This document shows, in pieces, positions 1-5,778 of a stretch of DNA of 20,675 nucleotides (positions are counted from its first letter, which is position 1; each line of letters starts with the position of its first letter). The DNA is from a virus. Made by a program: the position numbers and the translations under genes. The stretch covers positions 1 to 20,675 of the IMG/VR virus record IMGVR_UViG_3300010160_000287; one strand, 5' to 3'. A model generated the notes under the pieces. It did not search any database and had not been told where the DNA came from. It worked only from the letters and a program-made list of their open reading frames with translations.

Positions 1-10
1 TGAGCGCCAG

Positions 11-385
11 ATGGCTATCACTAGGTCTCGCATTGAGGGTGGCTCACCAACTGCACCTATCCAGCAAGACATTGCTGAGATGGCAGGACCATCACCCACA
101 GACTTGATCGGTGCTGGTGCTCAAATGGCTGGTGGTAATGTGCTTGGTGGTATGACTAACCTCTACCGCCAGCTCGGTCCACGCATTCAAGGCATTGATC
201 AGAATGTCGCAGAAGCCTTATCCCGTAGCGTCTTAAACCCTAGTTTTAACCAGCAACAACAACTCCTTATGGGTATAACACCAGTTATGCAAGAGTTGCA
301 GCGTAGAGCACTAGGCGAGTCAACTCGACGCGCAGGTTACTCAACATCTGCTGGCGCTGCACCTGCAACTTTATTGGGTGAGTAA
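11..385 (+). CDS. Hypothetical virion-region protein, possibly 5'-partial
   Basis: A 124-residue protein, rich in Gly, Ala and Gln and without a recognisable catalytic motif. It has an N-terminal stretch rich in Gly, Pro and Ser, a Gln-run near residues 77-80 (QQQQ) and a C-terminus ending in ATLLGE. No signal peptide or membrane segment is evident. The reading frame is still open at the left edge (codons at 2, 5 and 8 are sense codons), so the true start could lie upstream. The ATG at 11 is preferred because MAITRSRIEGG reads like a natural N-terminus. A TGA at 1-3 in another frame could be the stop of the preceding gene. Its stop is directly followed by the ATG of the next gene, so the two are co-transcribed. 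By position it probably belongs to the tail or internal-virion module. The function is unknown. Confidence 0.75.
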   Translation: MAITRSRIEGGSPTAPIQQDIAEMAGPSPTDLIGAGAQMAGGNVLGGMTNLYRQLGPRIQGIDQNVAEALSRSVLNPSFNQQQQLLMGITPVMQELQRRALGESTRRAGYSTSAGAAPATLLGE

Positions 386-1762
386 ATGGCAGACTACATT
401 GGCGCTACACCGCAGAACCCTTTGCTTGGTTTGCTCTATGGTGGCTACGATTATTTAAGATCACCGCAACGCACCCAGCAGATGCAGGGTCTGGCTAGTC
501 TGCTTGAGTCAACTGGTCTACCTAAGACCATTGAGCGTATGTCCTACGGTGAACCGTTGACGAACATAGGTCAAGCCAATGTGCCATTGCTAAAGCCAGA
601 GACTGCTGAAGCCATGATGACGGTTGCGCCTATGGCTGGTCCTGCTGCAAGAACATTAGGTCGCGGTCTATTGACTCTAGGTCCGAGCGAGGCTGCTGCG
701 ATGAGTAATCCTATGTCGCAGATGGGTGGCGTGACTACATCATTAAAGAAAAACATTACCAAAGCACCGCGCATGAGCGCTGAAGAAGCTAGAGCTGCTG
801 GATATTGGCATGACATTGGAGCTGGTAAAAAGTTACCAATACCAATATCAGAGATGAGGGCAACGCTAGAACCAGTAGGAAACTTACCGCCAAAGATTTC
901 CATAACTCCAGAGAATATGAAGGGTGGATCAATAGTATCGCTTGCTGGTGATAGGTCTGCTACTGGTCAAAATCTTTTAGGAATTGGAGATGTGCAGTTT
1001 GAAAACCCTGTATATCTTGGGGGTGGTTATGACTTCATGCGTGCCAACTCACCAAGTGGATCAATATGGGCTTCTGAAAAAGGTGCTGCGCAAGGCTTGT
1101 TAAATCAGATAAATGAAGCTGCTAAATATGGAAGTGGTGATGTATATGGTGCTTATACATCGATGGGTCCGCTATCAATGAATTACAACACCATGATGTC
1201 TGATGCTTTGCTTGAGCAGATGAAGGCTGGCAAGATAAGCAAAAAAAGTATTGCAGCATTTGATCGTCAAGTTAAAGCGGTGCGTCCTGAGTGGAAGGGC
1301 GTAATGAATCCAGAGTCTAGAGATCAACTTGAGTCAAATGGTGCTTTGCGAATTGCATTTGTTGATCGTATGCAGTTAGATGAATTCCAAAATGCAGGAT
1401 TTCCAAACATTGCTCAAACAAGATTTGCAATTACAGACCCATTGCTATTGAATGAACCAATGTATTCTGGCGGTTTAGCGGTTGGCAAAATGAAGCCAAA
1501 TACTGAGCTAATAACTAACCCAGTATCTCCTCATAAAACATATAACACGCAACTTGCTGGTGAGTATTTAGGTGGATTAGAGCAGTCAGTACCAAAAGAA
1601 ATTATGTTCCCAGATTGGTACAAAATGCGCAGAGAAATTGGAGCGCCAGAGAGTGGAGATGTAAGATCATTCCAACTTGCAAATCCAATACAACAAACTA
1701 ATCAAGAGTGGCTAGATAACATCATGCAATATCTTGCAAGCCAAAAATCTCTCTTAGATTGA
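386..1762 (+). CDS. Large late-region protein with polyvalent-protein-like domain
   Basis: This 458-residue protein starts immediately after the previous stop codon (TAA then ATG). Residues 1-110 form a hydrophobic, Gly/Pro-rich region (LLGLLYGGYDYL, then a MAGPAARTLGRGL stretch), which could contact membrane or capsid. From about residue 150 the protein is a soluble, motif-rich body with PIPISEM, GDRSATGQ and an aromatic, Pro-containing segment near residue 410 (EIMFPDWYK). The body resembles conserved regions I associate with large polyvalent or injected proteins of environmental phages. That match is from memory and has not been searched. The body looks more AT-rich than the first 330 bp, which may indicate domain acquisition. 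The last 41 bp overlap a convergent minus-strand gene. Likely a minor virion or injected protein; the molecular function is unknown. Confidence 0.8.
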   Translation: MADYIGATPQNPLLGLLYGGYDYLRSPQRTQQMQGLASLLESTGLPKTIERMSYGEPLTNIGQANVPLLKPETAEAMMTVAPMAGPAARTLGRGLLTLGPSEAAAMSNPMSQMGGVTTSLKKNITKAPRMSAEEARAAGYWHDIGAGKKLPIPISEMRATLEPVGNLPPKISITPENMKGGSIVSLAGDRSATGQNLLGIGDVQFENPVYLGGGYDFMRANSPSGSIWASEKGAAQGLLNQINEAAKYGSGDVYGAYTSMGPLSMNYNTMMSDALLEQMKAGKISKKSIAAFDRQVKAVRPEWKGVMNPESRDQLESNGALRIAFVDRMQLDEFQNAGFPNIAQTRFAITDPLLLNEPMYSGGLAVGKMKPNTELITNPVSPHKTYNTQLAGEYLGGLEQSVPKEIMFPDWYKMRREIGAPESGDVRSFQLANPIQQTNQEWLDNIMQYLASQKSLLD

Positions 1763-1910
1763 CAAGTACGAGATCAACTCTATGTTGCGTCTCTAATTTG
1801 AATTCTGCTGGATTTTCTTGTTCTGACTCAATGGCAGACTCAATATAAAGTTGAAGCGTATTAAGCGCTTCTAGTTTTTCTTCTTCAGTCATTGCTTCTA
1901 GTTTTTTCAT
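1722..1910 (-). CDS. Small acidic helical hypothetical protein
   Basis: A 62-residue Glu- and Leu-rich protein starting MKKLEAM and predicted to be mostly alpha-helical. A textbook Shine-Dalgarno element (AAGGAG) lies 8 bases before the ATG at 1910, which is the main evidence that the gene is real. It is the last gene of the leftward operon, 19 bp after the oxygenase stop. Its 3' end runs 41 bp into the convergent late gene at 386-1762. No catalytic motif is visible and the function is unknown. Confidence 0.7.
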   Translation of the reverse strand: MKKLEAMTEEEKLEALNTLQLYIESAIESEQENPAEFKLETQHRVDLVLVNLREIFGLQDIA

Positions 1911-1929
1911 TTATACATCTCCTTAAAAA

Positions 1930-2634
1930 TTAAACACGACTTCTCAGCGCAATAAGCTCCAGCACATTAGGATCATTTTCCTGACCCTTTGCTGGTGAGT
2001 ACAGCGCTCTGTATCTTTCCTCTGCTTGCGGTCTTGGCTCGCACAAGTAGTACACCGCAAGAGACTTGCGTGCAAAGTCTTCTGGGCATTGGACAGGTCG
2101 TGAGAGTCCATGTAGTGAGTTTGTTGTGTCAAACAAAACAGCACGATTGAATTTAGGCATCACTTCTTTTACGAGGTTGGATGGCTCGCTCCACATCCCT
2201 AAGTGACCGCCAAAGTCTTTGTGCCAGTCTGGTGTCAGATACACGATTAGATTTAACCGTCTCTCAAGCAGTAGCTTAGGGTGTATGGAGTAGTCCAGAT
2301 GCGGGTTGAGCTTTCCCCCAGAGATGTGCCTGTGCATACCAGCACCATGAAGACCAGCGTCAGCGTAGAGCGTGCAGCCAGTTAAGTGAACAAGGTGCTG
2401 CACAAAGTCAGGAGACACAAGGTGCTGCATTGCTTTATAAATACTGGCTGGGAAAGCACCCCAATGATTCATCGTTGACTTGTGCTCAAGTGCGTTGTTG
2501 TAATGCACCCAGAAGTCTTGTACCTTGTCAAAGTCTTGAGATATTTGCAGAGCGAGTTGTGGTGGAAAGAAGTCATCAATAACCAAGTGCTTGAACGGGT
2601 GCTCGGACTGCCAAGCGAATGTGTGTGTGTTCAT
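1930..2634 (-). CDS. 2-oxoglutarate/Fe(II)-dependent oxygenase
   Basis: A 234-residue protein of the non-haem Fe(II)/2-oxoglutarate dioxygenase superfamily, prolyl-4-hydroxylase-like. The facial triad is visible: HxD at H112 and D114 (context NPHLDY) and the distal histidine H175 (context NSLHGLS). R189 in RKSLAVYYL is placed to bind the 2-oxoglutarate C5 carboxylate. The N-terminal FKHLVIDDFFPP segment is typical of this group. The strand after the HxD (LNLIVYLTPDW) and the GGHLGMW turn match the jelly-roll core. Such enzymes hydroxylate protein side chains, nucleobases or small molecules; the substrate cannot be read from the sequence. Its ATG overlaps the upstream gene's stop (ATGA), so it is translationally coupled. 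It is an accessory enzyme rather than a structural part. Confidence 0.9.
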   Translation of the reverse strand: MNTHTFAWQSEHPFKHLVIDDFFPPQLALQISQDFDKVQDFWVHYNNALEHKSTMNHWGAFPASIYKAMQHLVSPDFVQHLVHLTGCTLYADAGLHGAGMHRHISGGKLNPHLDYSIHPKLLLERRLNLIVYLTPDWHKDFGGHLGMWSEPSNLVKEVMPKFNRAVLFDTTNSLHGLSRPVQCPEDFARKSLAVYYLCEPRPQAEERYRALYSPAKGQENDPNVLELIALRSRV

Positions 2635-3002
2635 ATCTCACCAAAAAATGCAGCAGTCAACGGGTCACGCTTAATCTTGCGTCTTAGTTGGTTTTGCTTG
2701 GTTAGTCTTCTTTCCTTTGCGTCTGCATCTTCTTTGGCTCGGTGCTTTCTAAGCCTTGAGCTGCTGCTCACAGGCTCAGGCTTATCTGCATCGACTCCGA
2801 TGCCGTACCTATAAACAGCAGACCATTGCGTCACGCTCGTCTTACGCCAAGACTGGATGTGGACATTGCCTTGTGCTCTGAGCTTGGCGATCATGTCTCT
2901 GCTGGACCTGATGGTGCAGAAGAGAATCTCAGCCAGCTCGACAGCCGTGTATCCCTTTTGAGTGATCAGAGAGATTAGACGGGGCAACCTGACTGGCTTC
3001 AT
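2631..3002 (-). CDS. Winged-helix-like DNA-binding protein
   Basis: A 123-residue basic protein. Residues 5-50 read as a helix-turn-helix: YTAVELAEIL, a turn, then RSSRDMIAKLRAQGNVHI. A wing-like hairpin follows (WRKT...WSAVYRYGIGVDADKP). The second half is highly charged, with Arg, Lys, Glu and Asp (residues 80-113), and could bind nucleic acid without specificity. The arrangement resembles phage-encoded winged-helix proteins that discriminate between binding sites by helix 3 plus wing. It could be a repressor or activator of early genes, or a nucleoid-like protein. A GAGG Shine-Dalgarno element precedes the ATG. The start directly abuts the stop of the upstream 34-aa membrane peptide, and the stop overlaps the oxygenase start by 4 bp. 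Confidence 0.75.
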   Translation of the reverse strand: MKPVRLPRLISLITQKGYTAVELAEILFCTIRSSRDMIAKLRAQGNVHIQSWRKTSVTQWSAVYRYGIGVDADKPEPVSSSSRLRKHRAKEDADAKERRLTKQNQLRRKIKRDPLTAAFFGEI

Positions 3003-3107
3003 TCATTTGTCCTCATGTCCAAAGTACAGAACCGCAAAGATGATAGCAATGGCAATGGCAGCGCCAAGCGTTAGCAAGACGATGATGGTCAATATATTTT
3101 CAATCAT
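3003..3107 (-). CDS. 34-aa single-pass membrane peptide
   Basis: A very small ORF encoding 34 residues. After MIEN, residues 5-28 are almost entirely Ile, Leu, Val and Ala (ILTIIVLLTLGAAIAIAIIF), followed by a short charged tail (YFGHEDK). This is one transmembrane helix with a polar C-terminus. AAGGGG stands about 7 bases before the ATG at 3107. Its start overlaps the upstream gene by 8 bp and its TGA is immediately followed by the ATG of the winged-helix gene, so it fits the operon exactly. Candidate roles are a small holin-like or membrane-modulating peptide, but nothing beyond the helix supports that. Confidence 0.65.
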   Translation of the reverse strand: MIENILTIIVLLTLGAAIAIAIIFAVLYFGHEDK

Positions 3108-3297
3108 AGTTAAGCCCCTTGAGTTTTAATTCAATATTCTTTGCGGTCTGCTCGATGTCGCAGCCCCCTTTTGCGTAGGCAATACACTTGTGTACCTGAT
3201 CGTCGGTGAGGGACACCCACGCTCTTTTGTAGGTCTGGATGTCGTCGTCCTCATCAACCCTGCGATGCGGGACTGAGATGCCTATGTGTCGTGTCAT
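3100..3297 (-). CDS. Hypothetical protein, 65 aa
   Basis: A 65-residue soluble protein beginning MTRHIGISVPHRR, with an acidic run VDEDDD and a central SLTDDQVHKCIAYAKGGCD segment. The ATG at 3297 is preferred over an in-frame ATG 13 codons upstream. It overlaps the upstream stop as ATGA and has an AAAGGAG element 8 bases before it. Two cysteines (in HKCIAY and GGCD) are present but do not form a recognised metal site. The helix-loop-helix pattern after residue 28 could be a small adaptor. Function unknown. Confidence 0.7.
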   Translation of the reverse strand: MTRHIGISVPHRRVDEDDDIQTYKRAWVSLTDDQVHKCIAYAKGGCDIEQTAKNIELKLKGLNYD

Positions 3298-3485
3298 ATG
3301 TTGCGCTCCTTTAATGCTTGAACAGGTGTAACCCACATTGATGCCACATTCCCCGACGATGGGTCTTGGTCATACACCCAAGGCAATTCAGCATCTCGCA
3401 CATTAGGGGTAGCGTGTCGTGGAGGTGTCGGCTTGTAGATTTTGAATGCCACAGGCTCACTCTGCTCTTGTTTTGGTTGTGTCAT
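3294..3485 (-). CDS. Hypothetical protein, 63 aa
   Basis: A 63-residue protein rich in Pro, Gln and Glu (MTQPKQEQSEPVAFKIYKP), with a PWVYDQDPSSGNVASMWV segment and a helical C-terminus. It is linked on both sides by ATGA overlaps: the start overlaps the 158-aa gene and the stop overlaps the next ATG. Junctions of this kind make translational coupling likely. Weakly structured N-terminus; no known domain was recognised. Confidence 0.7.
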   Translation of the reverse strand: MTQPKQEQSEPVAFKIYKPTPPRHATPNVRDAELPWVYDQDPSSGNVASMWVTPVQALKERNI

Positions 3486-3958
3486 ACCGTCTTCTCCTCT
3501 ATTACTCTAGCTTTGCGTGACTTTATCTCATTAGCAACAATGTCGAGTGCCTTCTCTAGTTGCGCAATAGTGGTGATGTCGAGCTGTGCGTCGTGCAGCT
3601 CCATGCCGTAGTTGATCGCGGTGAGTTCTGATGCCTTCGCCACAAACCTATCGTCTCGATTGATACCGCGACGCGATAACTCCAGCAAGGCATCCTGTCC
3701 TTCTTTGATCTCGTCTACATATTCATGCCCAATGCCAAGGCGAGACAAGGCTTCGGAGACATTCAAAGCAGAGATGATGGAGTCGATGTCGTAGCGCTTT
3801 GCCTGACCCGTCCTAAGCGCTTCTAGGGCAGAATGGTTCTTGATCTTGAGATCGAGTGCAGCGCTGCCAGTAGCGGACACAAGTCTAAAACCGTTTAAGA
3901 CATAGGTGGTGGCATCGAGGCGCACGCCCTTGGGTTTGTATTTACTTCTTTTTCGCAT
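3482..3958 (-). CDS. Phage hypothetical protein, 158 aa
   Basis: A 158-residue protein with a basic N-terminus (MRKRSKYKPKGVRLD) followed by alternating helices. LDLKIKNHSALEALRTGQAKRYDID resembles a conserved segment of small phage proteins often found with replication or lysis-control genes. That is recollection, not a search result. The C-terminal half (residues 105-150) is a long amphipathic helix ending KSRKARVIEEKTV. No catalytic residues are evident. Only a weak AAGG element lies upstream of the ATG, so coupling to the overlapping 49-aa gene (17-bp overlap) probably drives translation. Confidence 0.75.
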   Translation of the reverse strand: MRKRSKYKPKGVRLDATTYVLNGFRLVSATGSAALDLKIKNHSALEALRTGQAKRYDIDSIISALNVSEALSRLGIGHEYVDEIKEGQDALLELSRRGINRDDRFVAKASELTAINYGMELHDAQLDITTIAQLEKALDIVANEIKSRKARVIEEKTV

Positions 3959-4091
3959 TGCGTTGTTTTAACCTTGGGCAGTTTATGCAGAACACTTTTT
4001 CCTTGGACTGACACACGCCAAGGGTCTCGCACTTAGTGCGTAGTACAACCCACGGTGGCGGTGTCACCCATCTAGTTTTGACTTCTGTCAT
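3942..4091 (-). CDS. 49-aa four-cysteine (zinc-ribbon-like) mini-protein
   Basis: A 49-residue basic protein. Four cysteines at residues 21, 27, 35 and 38 lie in KCETLGVCQ and FCINCPR, giving Cys-X5-Cys then Cys-X2-Cys. The spacing would suit a compact zinc-binding knuckle. The C-terminus is strongly basic (RLKQRNAKKK) and could bind nucleic acid. Its ATG overlaps the upstream stop as ATGA, and its end overlaps the next gene's start by 17 bp, so it fits the operon's pattern. No family was recognised. The first CX5C pair is not the classical CX2C, so metal binding is inferred. Confidence 0.65.
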   Translation of the reverse strand: MTEVKTRWVTPPPWVVLRTKCETLGVCQSKEKVFCINCPRLKQRNAKKK

Positions 4092-4351
4092 TGCTGAGAA
4101 GCAATCATTTGCATCTCTAACTCTTTGACGCGCTCGGTCAGCTCTTTGACTGTCAGCTCTGCAACCTCCAGCTCGTTGCCGTGAGCACGCAAGGACATCT
4201 TCATGCCAGCGTCGTATCCAAGCATTGCACCCTTGTGCATTGCGTCTCTGGCTAGTTTGCCGACATCTTGTGGCGACATTATTCTGGCGCTACCTTCGGT
4301 CTTCAGAATGTATTGCAAGACCATCTCTTCGATTTTCTTTTGTACTGACAT
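4088..4351 (-). CDS. Small coiled-coil hypothetical protein
   Basis: An 87-residue protein starting MSVQKKIEEMVLQYI. Its C-terminal half (from about residue 55) has a heptad-like Leu/Val pattern ending in a Glu/Lys-rich helix (ELTVKELTERVKELEMQM), which is a good coiled-coil candidate. The ATG at 4351 is chosen over an in-frame ATG at 4423 because it lies 2 bases after the upstream 47-aa membrane-peptide gene ends, whereas the longer form would overlap that gene almost fully. A GGGG-type ribosome site is weak. Function unknown; it may multimerise with a neighbour. Confidence 0.65.
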   Translation of the reverse strand: MSVQKKIEEMVLQYILKTEGSARIMSPQDVGKLARDAMHKGAMLGYDAGMKMSLRAHGNELEVAELTVKELTERVKELEMQMIASQQ

Positions 4352-4353
4352 GA

Positions 4354-4497
4354 TTAGTACCCCATTGTTAGCATTGCTGTGATCAGACCGACCGTTACGC
4401 CAGCCAAGAAGATGAAGACGCAATCCACAAGGGAGATTCTGTTGTCTTCGTAAGGACCATCGACTTCAAAGTTTTCTGTGTAGTTTTGATGTTTCAT
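4354..4497 (-). CDS. 47-aa single-pass membrane protein
   Basis: A small ORF of 47 residues: a polar acidic N-terminus (MKHQNYTENFEVDGPYED), then one hydrophobic helix (CVFIFLAGVTVGLITAML) and a very short tail (TMGY). The topology is N-out or N-in with a single span. Its ATG shares one base with the upstream stop (TAATG), and it ends 2 bp before the next start, which supports a real gene. Together with the 34-aa membrane peptide further down the operon, it could be part of a lysis or superinfection-exclusion function. That is inference only. Confidence 0.65.
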   Translation of the reverse strand: MKHQNYTENFEVDGPYEDNRISLVDCVFIFLAGVTVGLITAMLTMGY

Positions 4498-4730
4498 TAT
4501 TCGCTTTCAGAGTTAAACATTACGAGGGCTTCTTCGCAAATATGGTCTGCAATACTTTGCATAAGAAGGTGGGCGATGTCAATGTCACCACAAAAGGCAT
4601 TGACCAGATTCATGCAAGCTGGGAAGTCTGGCGCTTCCCCGTAGTTCAATTCTTCGGGTTCGTGTTCGAGGAAGCAGACGAGAGTGACCCCTTCTACTTC
4701 GCACTTGAATCTGTACAGGTCTTCTAGCAT
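4497..4730 (-). CDS. Acidic hypothetical protein, 77 aa
   Basis: A 77-residue acidic protein starting MLEDLYRFKCEVEG. The ATG at 4730 is selected because an AAAGGAG element stands 8 bases upstream and the preceding gene ends 13 bp away. A longer in-frame start at 4781 would overlap that gene without a ribosome site. Five cysteines are scattered (residues 10, 19, 56 and others) without a metal-binding spacing. The middle is Glu/Pro-rich (LEHEPEELNYGEAPDFPA). The C-terminal half is helical. The 15 bases around its start are identical to those of the first gene of the operon. Function unknown. Confidence 0.65.
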   Translation of the reverse strand: MLEDLYRFKCEVEGVTLVCFLEHEPEELNYGEAPDFPACMNLVNAFCGDIDIAHLLMQSIADHICEEALVMFNSESE

Positions 4731-4743
4731 TTCGTTTACTCCT

Positions 4744-4995
4744 TTAATAATCTTGACCAGCGCGTGCGGGTTGTGCGCCAAGGAATTGAGGGTTATAGGG
4801 TGCGTTGTGATTCCATTCGCTGGCTTTGTCTTGGTTCAAGATGGCTAATGCTTCTTTGGCGCTGGAAGCCTCATAGTCACGGCAGACTGCAACCTCAATG
4901 CCGTTGTCGTAAACCACAAGCCATGCACCTGACACGGTGCAATTAAGGCGTGGATTGAACTTCTCTTTTTGGCAATAAATTTCTACGATTTTCAT
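4744..4995 (-). CDS. Hypothetical protein, 83 aa
   Basis: An 83-residue protein whose N-terminal 40 residues alternate beta strands (MKIVEIYCQKEKF, then TVSGAWLVVYDNGIEVAVCRDY). A helix (SSAKEALAILNQDKASEWN) and a polar tail follow, giving a small beta-beta-alpha fold. AAGGA is present 7 bases before the ATG. A hairpin with a GAAA loop lies just upstream of this gene and may reduce its expression relative to the first gene of the operon. No family was recognised. Confidence 0.7.
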   Translation of the reverse strand: MKIVEIYCQKEKFNPRLNCTVSGAWLVVYDNGIEVAVCRDYEASSAKEALAILNQDKASEWNHNAPYNPQFLGAQPARAGQDY

Positions 4996-5007
4996 AATGT
5001 TTTCCTT

Positions 5008-5029
5008 AAAAGATGGGGCTTTCGCCCCG
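5008..5029 (-). terminator. Terminator-like hairpin inside leftward operon
   Basis: Read on the minus strand, GGGGC-GAAA-GCCCC forms a 5-bp GC-only stem capped by a GNRA loop, followed by ATCTTTT. The U-tract has only four residues, so it is probably a partial terminator or an mRNA-stabilising hairpin. It separates the first gene (5036-5308) from the rest of the operon. Confidence 0.5.
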
Positions 5030-5035
5030 TTGGTT

Positions 5036-5308
5036 TTACTTGCGCTCTACTGTGCCGACTAACTCACCATCTGCGATTAAGAACAGGATGTGCTTGGCAA
5101 TGTTGAGTGTTTGACGAGCACCTTCACGAGCACGCTCTACTTCACCATCTGCAATTAATTCCTGAGCATCTGACATCAGACCAGCAACTATCATATTTGC
5201 GCCCGTAAATTTATAAGTAGAAGATGCTTTTACAGAATTTACATAAGCAACAATATCTGGTACACCATACATTGCTAAGTTGCTGTTAAATAAAGTTGCG
5301 TTTGTCAT
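5036..5308 (-). CDS. First gene of leftward operon, hypothetical 90 aa
   Basis: A 90-residue protein starting MTNATLFNSNLAMYG. The motif LIADGE occurs twice, at residues 51-56 and 77-82, suggesting a small internal duplication or a repeated structural turn. The protein is otherwise helical with a basic stretch (VERAREGARQTLNIAKH). It is promoter-proximal: a strong leftward promoter lies 33 bp upstream, a GGAG element precedes the ATG, and a hairpin follows the stop. It is therefore likely to be among the most abundantly made early products. Small early phage proteins in this position often act on host machinery, but no specific target can be read here. Confidence 0.75.
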   Translation of the reverse strand: MTNATLFNSNLAMYGVPDIVAYVNSVKASSTYKFTGANMIVAGLMSDAQELIADGEVERAREGARQTLNIAKHILFLIADGELVGTVERK

Positions 5309-5330
5309 TTCGTTTACTCCGTTGTGTTGT

Positions 5331-5349
5331 TGATATGCGAATCATATCA
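5331..5349. promoter_or_regulatory. Candidate operator palindrome over leftward -10
   Basis: A perfect 7-bp dyad, TGATATG-CGAAT-CATATCA, covers the -10 box and probable transcription start of the leftward promoter. Its size suits a dimeric HTH repressor. The gene for a small HTH protein lies about 220 bp to the right. Binding is inferred. Confidence 0.55.
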
Positions 5350-5368
5350 GAGTTGACTACATCATCAA
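5341..5368 (-). promoter_or_regulatory. Leftward sigma70-type promoter
   Basis: On the minus strand, TTGATG (5368-5363), a 16-bp spacer and TATGAT (5346-5341) form a near-consensus promoter. A TGA just before the -10 gives an extended -10 (TGn). Transcription would begin near 5334 and read into the gene starting at 5308. Confidence 0.65.
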
Positions 5369-5382
5369 GAACTATTTATTAG
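5353..5382 (+). promoter_or_regulatory. Possible rightward promoter
   Basis: TTGACT at 5353-5358 (5 of 6 matches to the -35 consensus) is followed after 18 bp by TATTAG (4 of 6). It lies within the spacer and -35 region of the leftward promoter, so the two would compete. The start would be near 5389. The -10 is weak. Confidence 0.35.
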
Positions 5383-5388
5383 ACCCTA

Positions 5389-5521
5389 CAACTTTGTCGG
5401 GTATTACCGCCATAAAATACATAGTGACAGGGCGTAGTTTCCCTGTCACCTGTGACTTATGTCTCCGCAAGAGTCGCAGTTGCCTTGATAGGGGTGAGCG
5501 TCAAACCTCACCCCTTTTTTT
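5389..5521 (+). ncRNA. Candidate small RNA or attenuated leader
   Basis: This stretch has no credible ORF but holds an ordered set of RNA-like elements. First is a perfect 9-bp inverted repeat, GTGACAGGG and CCCTGTCAC, with an 8-nt loop (5424-5449). A third copy of its half-site, GTGAC (5452-5456), could form a competing dyad. A short unpaired region and a strong intrinsic terminator ending at 5521 complete it. With the possible promoter at 5353 the transcript would be about 133 nt. It could be a stable phage small RNA, or a leader that limits read-through into the HTH gene at 5566. The start point is inferred, and no known RNA family was recognised. Confidence 0.4.
5490..5521 (+). terminator. 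Strong intrinsic terminator
   Basis: A perfect 9-bp stem, AGGGGTGAG with CTCACCCCT (5490-5498 and 5507-5515), has an 8-nt loop and runs into seven T residues at 5515-5521. It faces rightward and ends any RNA started in the divergent control region. Confidence 0.85.
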
Positions 5522-5565
5522 GTCTGCCTTGTTGAAGTAATCAATTCTAGGTTAACATTGTAGGC

Positions 5566-5778
5566 ATGAACTACCTAACTGAAATAATTGAACGCGCTGA
5601 GAAAGCGGGTTTCAAGATGGCTGATATATGCAGAGAGGCTGGCATTGATCAGGCTCAGATGTCACGCTGGATGGCGGGGCATACCGTACCTCTGATCACC
5701 TCAATAGAGAAGCTCAGAACTGCCACAGATCGCTTGATCATTGGTCGCATCAAGTCGCTTGAGGTCAAGAATGATTAG
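5566..5778 (+). CDS. Small Cro/C1-like HTH regulator
   Basis: A 70-residue protein with a helix-turn-helix between residues 14 and 38. The segment GFKMADICREAGIDQAQMSRW has the classic pattern of helix 2, turn (AGID), and recognition helix (QAQMSRWMAG). A C-terminal amphipathic helix (LRTATDRLIIGRIKSLEV) could dimerise it. This is the size of a Cro-like repressor. It has no good Shine-Dalgarno element, and TAACAT at 5553-5558 could be a -10 that places the RNA start at or next to the ATG, so it may be translated from a leaderless mRNA. It probably binds the palindromes in the region to its left and balances leftward and rightward transcription. Confidence 0.8.
   Translation: MNYLTEIIERAEKAGFKMADICREAGIDQAQMSRWMAGHTVPLITSIEKLRTATDRLIIGRIKSLEVKND

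Noticed and set aside
5566-5778. Reading the HTH protein as a lysogeny repressor.
   Set aside because: No integrase, excisionase or attachment site was seen in this window, and the protein has Cro size with no cleavage domain, so lysogeny is not supported.
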